This document shows, piece by piece, positions 7,980 to 10,851 of a stretch of DNA of 10,851 nucleotides. The translations under genes and the position numbers were made by a program. Source of the DNA: Neisseriaceae bacterium (GTDB lineage Bacteria; Pseudomonadota; Gammaproteobacteria; Burkholderiales; UBA11063). Each line of letters starts with the position of its first letter. Position 1 is the stretch's first letter. Under the pieces are notes generated by a model. The model was not told the origin of the DNA and did no database searches. It was given only the letters and a program-made list of their open reading frames with translations. Location of the stretch: NCBI GenBank assembly GCA_947441745.1, contig CANEUJ010000048.1:1-10851 (forward strand). The letters are read 5' to 3'.

Positions 7980-8432
7980 TTAAAACCCCAAAAATTCTTT
8001 TTGCATTATTAAAGCATCAAATTGCCAAGCATCAATATTATAATATTTGTGGCGTCTACCAACTTCTAAAAACCCAGCTTTTTTATATAGATTAATGGCT
8101 GATTCGTTGCCATCTCTAACTTCAAGAAATACCCGAAGTATCATATGTTTTTTACGTAACTCGATTAGAGTATAGTTTAATATATATATACCTAGACCTT
8201 TACGCTTTGAGTTATTTTCTACCCAAAGTTGCAATATTTCAGCTTCATCACAAACCACACTAAAAACTATACACGCAGATATTTTACCATGTTCTTCAAG
8301 AATATAAATAAAGTGTTGCTTATTATTGAAACTATTTTGATAATCATTTAATGACCAATTAGTTATATTTGATATTTTATCAAGAATAACTAATGTATTT
8401 AAATCAGCACTATTGGCACATCTAATTTGCAT
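7980..8432 (-). CDS. rimI: GNAT N-acetyltransferase, ribosomal protein bS18 (RimI)
   Basis: RimI acetylates the N-terminal alanine of ribosomal protein S18 using acetyl-CoA. The 150-residue length is typical of the family. The acetyl-CoA motif A is NSKRKGLGIYIL (74-85), close to the R-x-x-G-x-G consensus. LEVRDGNESAINLYKKAGF (103-121) carries Glu104 and Tyr116, matching the catalytic Glu and Tyr of the E. coli enzyme. RRHKYY (126-131) and the closing DALIMQK are also RimI-like. The ATG lies 2 nt after the tsaB stop. Pairing with tsaB is a widespread arrangement that favours RimI over a generic GNAT protein. A broader or different protein substrate cannot be excluded from sequence. Confidence 0.92.
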   Translation of the reverse strand: MQIRCANSADLNTLVILDKISNITNWSLNDYQNSFNNKQHFIYILEEHGKISACIVFSVVCDEAEILQLWVENNSKRKGLGIYILNYTLIELRKKHMILRVFLEVRDGNESAINLYKKAGFLEVGRRHKYYNIDAWQFDALIMQKEFLGF

Positions 8433-8434
8433 TA

Positions 8435-9094
8435 TTAGTTTTGCTTTTGTTCAATTAGACTAAGTGCTACTTTATTTCTTAGATACATTAGATTTGCTTC
8501 GTTTAATGCAATTACCTTGTATTTATCTAATCCAACTATATCAAGCATATATCTAGCACTAGGATAATCAATTTCAATAGAGTTTAATTTTTTTATCTGA
8601 ATAGATAATAGATTATTATAAACACTAAAGCCATTACCAATTAGAGTAACATCATTCCCGCATTCTATTTTATCTGGATCAATAACGCATGGTGTTATAA
8701 AATAATCAAGCGATATTGGATTAATTCCCGCCAAATAAATTTGATTAAGCCTAGCATCAATACCCACCAAGGTATTAGTCTGTAACCCTGATGCTCGTGC
8801 ATAAATTGCGAAACTAGGTATTGCAACTAATTTTGCATTAATTCCATATGCTATTCCCAAAGCAACGCTTAAACCAACACGAAGCCCTGTAAAAGAACCA
8901 GGGCCTTCTACATAGGCTATTAAATTTATTTCGGGTAATTTAATCCCTGCATTTATAACTAAGGCATTGATTTTTTCGATAATATAATGTGATTGTTTGT
9001 TTAGTACTTTATCAAGTGATGAAAATCTGATGCCATTTACTTCTAGTGCTAACGACAAATACTCATTTGAAGTATCAATTGCCAGAATAATCAC
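8435..9094 (-). CDS. tsaB: tRNA t6A37 threonylcarbamoyl transferase complex subunit TsaB
   Basis: TsaB is the non-catalytic partner that activates TsaD in making N6-threonylcarbamoyladenosine at position 37 of ANN-decoding tRNAs. The N-terminal ILAIDTSNEYLSLAL (3-17) is the ASKHA phosphate-1 strand. EGPGSFTGLRVG (63-74) is the family signature. GIDARLNQIYLA (111-122) and YLRNKVA (204-210) near the C-terminus are also typical. Length is 219 residues, near the usual 220-235. The start is GTG and overlaps the upstream TGA stop (GTGA), suggesting translational coupling with the acetate-kinase-like gene. I see no degradation. TsaD, TsaE and TsaC are not in the window. Confidence 0.95.
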   Translation of the reverse strand: MIILAIDTSNEYLSLALEVNGIRFSSLDKVLNKQSHYIIEKINALVINAGIKLPEINLIAYVEGPGSFTGLRVGLSVALGIAYGINAKLVAIPSFAIYARASGLQTNTLVGIDARLNQIYLAGINPISLDYFITPCVIDPDKIECGNDVTLIGNGFSVYNNLLSIQIKKLNSIEIDYPSARYMLDIVGLDKYKVIALNEANLMYLRNKVALSLIEQKQN

Positions 9095-10104
9095 AGTTTA
9101 TCCTCAACAAATTGATTAACCATTGCATAACCCTCATTAGTAGATACTAGTAATACCGTTATTTGAGAATCTTTATCACTTATTTTTAGTTTTTGATTAT
9201 TATTGGATTTCTTATTGATAACAACACCAAGCCATGAGAGATTATCAAGAATTAACTTACGTATTTGTGGGCTATTTTGACTTATATTACCCGTAAAAAC
9301 CATGCCATTAAGACCACCCAAAGAAGTTGCGACCATGCTAATACTCCTAGCTACCGACAAAGCATAAGATTCTATAACTAACCCTTCATACTCTCTTTCA
9401 GGAATGTCTACCCCATCAGCTATAGAAACCAATACCCCAGTAGATTCTTTGATAGCTTCAGTTACAAAACTTTTACCTTTTTTAATACCACAAATACTAC
9501 TCGTAACGCCTAAATGAACTATAATCCAATTAGCTCGAGCTAATTTATAATCAACTAATGAACTAAGCTTATCAGCAATATATTCACTTGATAAACCATG
9601 TACGCCATAACTCTTCAAACTATTTAGCGTTAGAGCCTGATTAATTTTGGGTATAGTATGGTGAAACCCATTATCAAATGTGGCATAATGTTTCATTTTT
9701 GGAAAGTGAGTTAAAAAATATTTAGCTACTAGTATATTATAAGGCTGAATATTGGGCAATAAGTCATTATACTTACTCAAACTATTTAAGGTTTTTATGT
9801 GAAGTAAAATAATATTTATATAATCTTCGCCACCATAAGCTATTTTATTTATAGTACAATCAATGGTATAACGATTAAATTTAGGGTTTTGGAATATCTT
9901 ATCTATAGCATTTAAATGTTGGTTATCCCCATTTAATTCTATTTTTTCAGTATCCTGATTTGACTCAGTACTAATAGTTAAAGACGGTGCTTTATCTAGA
10001 TGTATATGGGCACTTACTAACAAGTTGATTTTATTTTTATTATGGTAACGAAAGATTTTCAATTTTATCGATGATAATCTTGCATTAATAGTCAGTATAT
10101 TCAT
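9091..10104 (-). CDS. Acetate-kinase-like protein, probably catalytically degenerate
   Basis: This 337-residue ASKHA-fold protein is homologous to acetate kinase (normally about 400). Recognisable parts are ILTINARLSSIKL (3-15), IAYGGE (88-93), FDNGFHHTIP (143-152), SYGVHGLSSEY (165-175), VHLGVTSSICG (196-206), VFTGNISQNSPQIR (269-282) and STNEG (321-325). Compared by eye with the Methanosarcina enzyme, Asn7, Asp148, His180 and Glu384 have counterparts (Asn7, Asp144, His169, Glu324). Arg91 becomes Lys87, the His of the PLHNP loop is lost, Arg241 becomes Ala229, and GIGENS reads NISQNS. About 55 residues are missing between IADG (228-231) and the next conserved helix. The frame is uninterrupted, so this is not a simple pseudogene. 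It follows the MaoC gene by 14 nt and overlaps tsaB. Reduced activity, a new role, or early decay are all possible. Confidence 0.8.
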   Translation of the reverse strand: MNILTINARLSSIKLKIFRYHNKNKINLLVSAHIHLDKAPSLTISTESNQDTEKIELNGDNQHLNAIDKIFQNPKFNRYTIDCTINKIAYGGEDYINIILLHIKTLNSLSKYNDLLPNIQPYNILVAKYFLTHFPKMKHYATFDNGFHHTIPKINQALTLNSLKSYGVHGLSSEYIADKLSSLVDYKLARANWIIVHLGVTSSICGIKKGKSFVTEAIKESTGVLVSIADGVDIPEREYEGLVIESYALSVARSISMVATSLGGLNGMVFTGNISQNSPQIRKLILDNLSWLGVVINKKSNNNQKLKISDKDSQITVLLVSTNEGYAMVNQFVEDKL

Positions 10105-10118
10105 ATGTTTTACTCGAA

Positions 10119-10619
10119 TCAGTTAGTGATACTAGTGCTTTCTTGAACAAATGTTGGAAAACTTAATATTGGAGCAGTAATTGTTATTTTTTCTGATGGG
10201 GCAATTACCTCCGCTATACCTGAAGTTACTGTTTCATTTTTTTGATTGACACACTTACACTCCAATACTAAGCGGTTTTTTTCTTTTTTTTCTATTACTG
10301 TAACAGTTACTGTAATTTCGTCCCCAATATAAATAGGACGCGAAAATTTTAGAGATTGTGCCAAATATATCGTACCTGGGCCTGGTAACTTAGTACCCAA
10401 AACTGTAGAAATAAGGCTACCACCCCACATTCCGTGTGCAATAACGCCTTTAAAAATAGTGTTTTTTGCATACTCATGATTAAAATGAGCTGGGTTAACA
10501 TCACCTGACATATAACCAAATAAAGTAATATCATTTTGTGTCAATTGTTTTACTAAAGTTGCAGTTTGACCAACAATAATTTCAGAATATGTTTGGTTGT
10601 TTAGTACCCGTGAAGTCAT
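10119..10619 (-). CDS. MaoC-family (R)-specific enoyl-CoA hydratase, stand-alone PhaJ/Pta N-domain
   Basis: This 166-residue hot-dog-fold protein probably hydrates trans-2-enoyl-CoA to (R)-3-hydroxyacyl-CoA. The hydratase motif is SGDVNPAHFN (38-47), with Asp40 and His45 as the expected catalytic pair, followed by GVIAHGMWGGSLIS (58-71) and LGTKLPGPGTIYLAQSL (74-90). These stretches closely match the N-terminal domain of bifunctional enoyl-CoA hydratase/phosphate acetyltransferase, including AEVIAPSEK (136-144), which there leads into the linker. The protein ends about 20 residues later, and no phosphate acetyltransferase domain follows. The 14-nt gap to the acetate-kinase-like gene holds no remnant. 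AAAGGA sits 8 nt before the ATG. Involvement in acyl-CoA or polyhydroxyalkanoate metabolism is inferred from the family only. Confidence 0.88.
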   Translation of the reverse strand: MTSRVLNNQTYSEIIVGQTATLVKQLTQNDITLFGYMSGDVNPAHFNHEYAKNTIFKGVIAHGMWGGSLISTVLGTKLPGPGTIYLAQSLKFSRPIYIGDEITVTVTVIEKKEKNRLVLECKCVNQKNETVTSGIAEVIAPSEKITITAPILSFPTFVQESTSITN

Positions 10620-10670
10620 TTATATTGTCCTTTTATTAACGTTGTTTTAACAACTATGTTGCATTGCAAT

Positions 10671-10700
10671 ATTATAACACCAAAATTCCATCTGCTTCAA
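10671..10700 (-). promoter_or_regulatory. Possible sigma-70 promoter for the MaoC gene and downstream run
   Basis: On the minus strand TTGAAG (10695-10700) is followed after 18 bp by a perfect TATAAT (10671-10676). The start point would fall near 10664, giving an mRNA leader of about 45 nt before the MaoC ATG. The -35 box lies in the 3' end of the ridA-like gene, and the -10 box overlaps its stop codon. Two small inverted repeats lie in the leader and initial region: TTGC-ATT-GCAA (10659-10669) and GTTGTT-TT-AACAAC (10641-10654). This 52-bp gap is the widest in the gene run, which fits a promoter here. Confidence 0.4.
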
Positions 10701-10851
10701 CTATTGCACCTTTGGGTAACTCTTTAACTCCGACGGCAGCACGAGCTGGATATGGCTTAATAAAAAACTCTGCCATTATTTCGTTAATTACCGAAAAGTT
10801 ACTCATATCTGTTAAATAGATATTTAGTTTAACTATATCATTTAATAAACC
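10672..10851 (-). CDS. ridA: RidA/YjgF-family enamine/imine deaminase, C-terminal part (runs off the window)
   Basis: The 59 codons before the TAA stop at 10674-10672 encode the C-terminal half of a RidA-family protein; the start lies beyond the right edge. Visible matches are DIVKLNIYLTDMSNF, corresponding to the DIVKTTVYLTDMNDF block of the family, then PYPARAAVGVKELPKGA with the conserved Arg of the PAR motif that binds the substrate carboxylate, and the terminal VEADGILVL. RidA hydrolyses reactive 2-aminoacrylate and related imines released by PLP enzymes, protecting them from damage. A full member is about 125-130 residues, so roughly half is present. The Rid family has several subgroups, and without the N-terminus the exact one is uncertain. 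Confidence 0.88.
   Translation of the reverse strand, partial: GLLNDIVKLNIYLTDMSNFSVINEIMAEFFIKPYPARAAVGVKELPKGAIVEADGILVL

Noticed and set aside
9091..10104. Calling the acetate-kinase-like gene a pseudogene
   Set aside because: The frame is intact over 337 codons, retains recognisable motifs and overlaps the next gene in a normal way. Loss of catalytic residues alone does not show that the gene is dead.
10105..10118. Remnant of a phosphate acetyltransferase gene between the MaoC and acetate-kinase-like genes
   Set aside because: Only 14 nt separate the two genes, too little to hold any domain remnant.
10349..10534. Second minus-strand frame inside the MaoC gene
   Set aside because: It is a shifted frame of a gene whose real frame has clear hydratase motifs. 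The frame at 4863-5045 within apt is rejected for the same reason.
293..10851. A defence, toxin-antitoxin, phage or secretion system hidden in the window
   Set aside because: Each sizeable frame on the coding strand belongs to a recognisable metabolic, repair or modification family, and no gap exceeds 52 bp within the run.

Overview
This window comes from an AT-rich bacterium, most likely a member of the Pseudomonadota. Three things support this: a tsaB-rimI-family 4 UDG gene run of the kind I associate with beta- and gammaproteobacteria; a magnesium-type HemB with Asp where zinc-type enzymes have Cys; and a MaoC protein that closely resembles the N-terminal half of the proteobacterial enoyl-CoA hydratase/phosphate acetyltransferase fusion. 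I cannot name the genus. The low GC, several shortened or eroded enzymes, and palindromic GGATCC/GTCATCC repeats of a style known from rickettsia-like and other host-associated bacteria fit a reduced or intracellular lifestyle, but this is inference.

All eleven genes lie on the minus strand and are read from right to left. They are packed with overlaps of 1 to 4 nt or gaps of 2 to 52 nt, so they look like one long operon or a few nested ones. In transcription order they are: ridA-like (partial, 10851-10672); a stand-alone MaoC hydratase (10619-10119); an acetate-kinase-like protein (10104-9091); tsaB (9094-8435); rimI (8432-7980); family 4 uracil-DNA glycosylase (7975-7208); a folB-folK fusion (7204-6344); folP (6344-5253); apt (5226-4684); hemB (4684-3680); and a short NAD-glutamate dehydrogenase (3634-293). 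The left end (1-292) has no gene and holds two tandem copies of a palindromic repeat.

The functional groups are folate synthesis (FolB, FolK and FolP catalyse three pterin-branch steps), tRNA and ribosome modification (TsaB for t6A37, RimI for S18 N-acetylation), DNA repair (UDG), purine salvage (Apt), haem synthesis (HemB), amino-acid catabolism (GDH), and a remnant of acetyl-CoA/acyl-CoA metabolism (MaoC plus AckA-like).

The most interesting part is 9091-10619. It looks like a collapsed phaJ/pta-ackA locus. The hydratase stops where a phosphate acetyltransferase domain would normally follow. The adjacent acetate-kinase homologue is intact as a reading frame, but by eye it has lost several active-site residues and about 55 residues, and it overlaps tsaB, itself a non-catalytic member of the same ASKHA fold superfamily. 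Other oddities are a family 4 UDG with Ser in place of the motif B His, a FolP with an unrecognised N-terminal extension of about 100 residues and altered pterin-site motifs, and a GDH lacking the usual N-terminal regulatory half.
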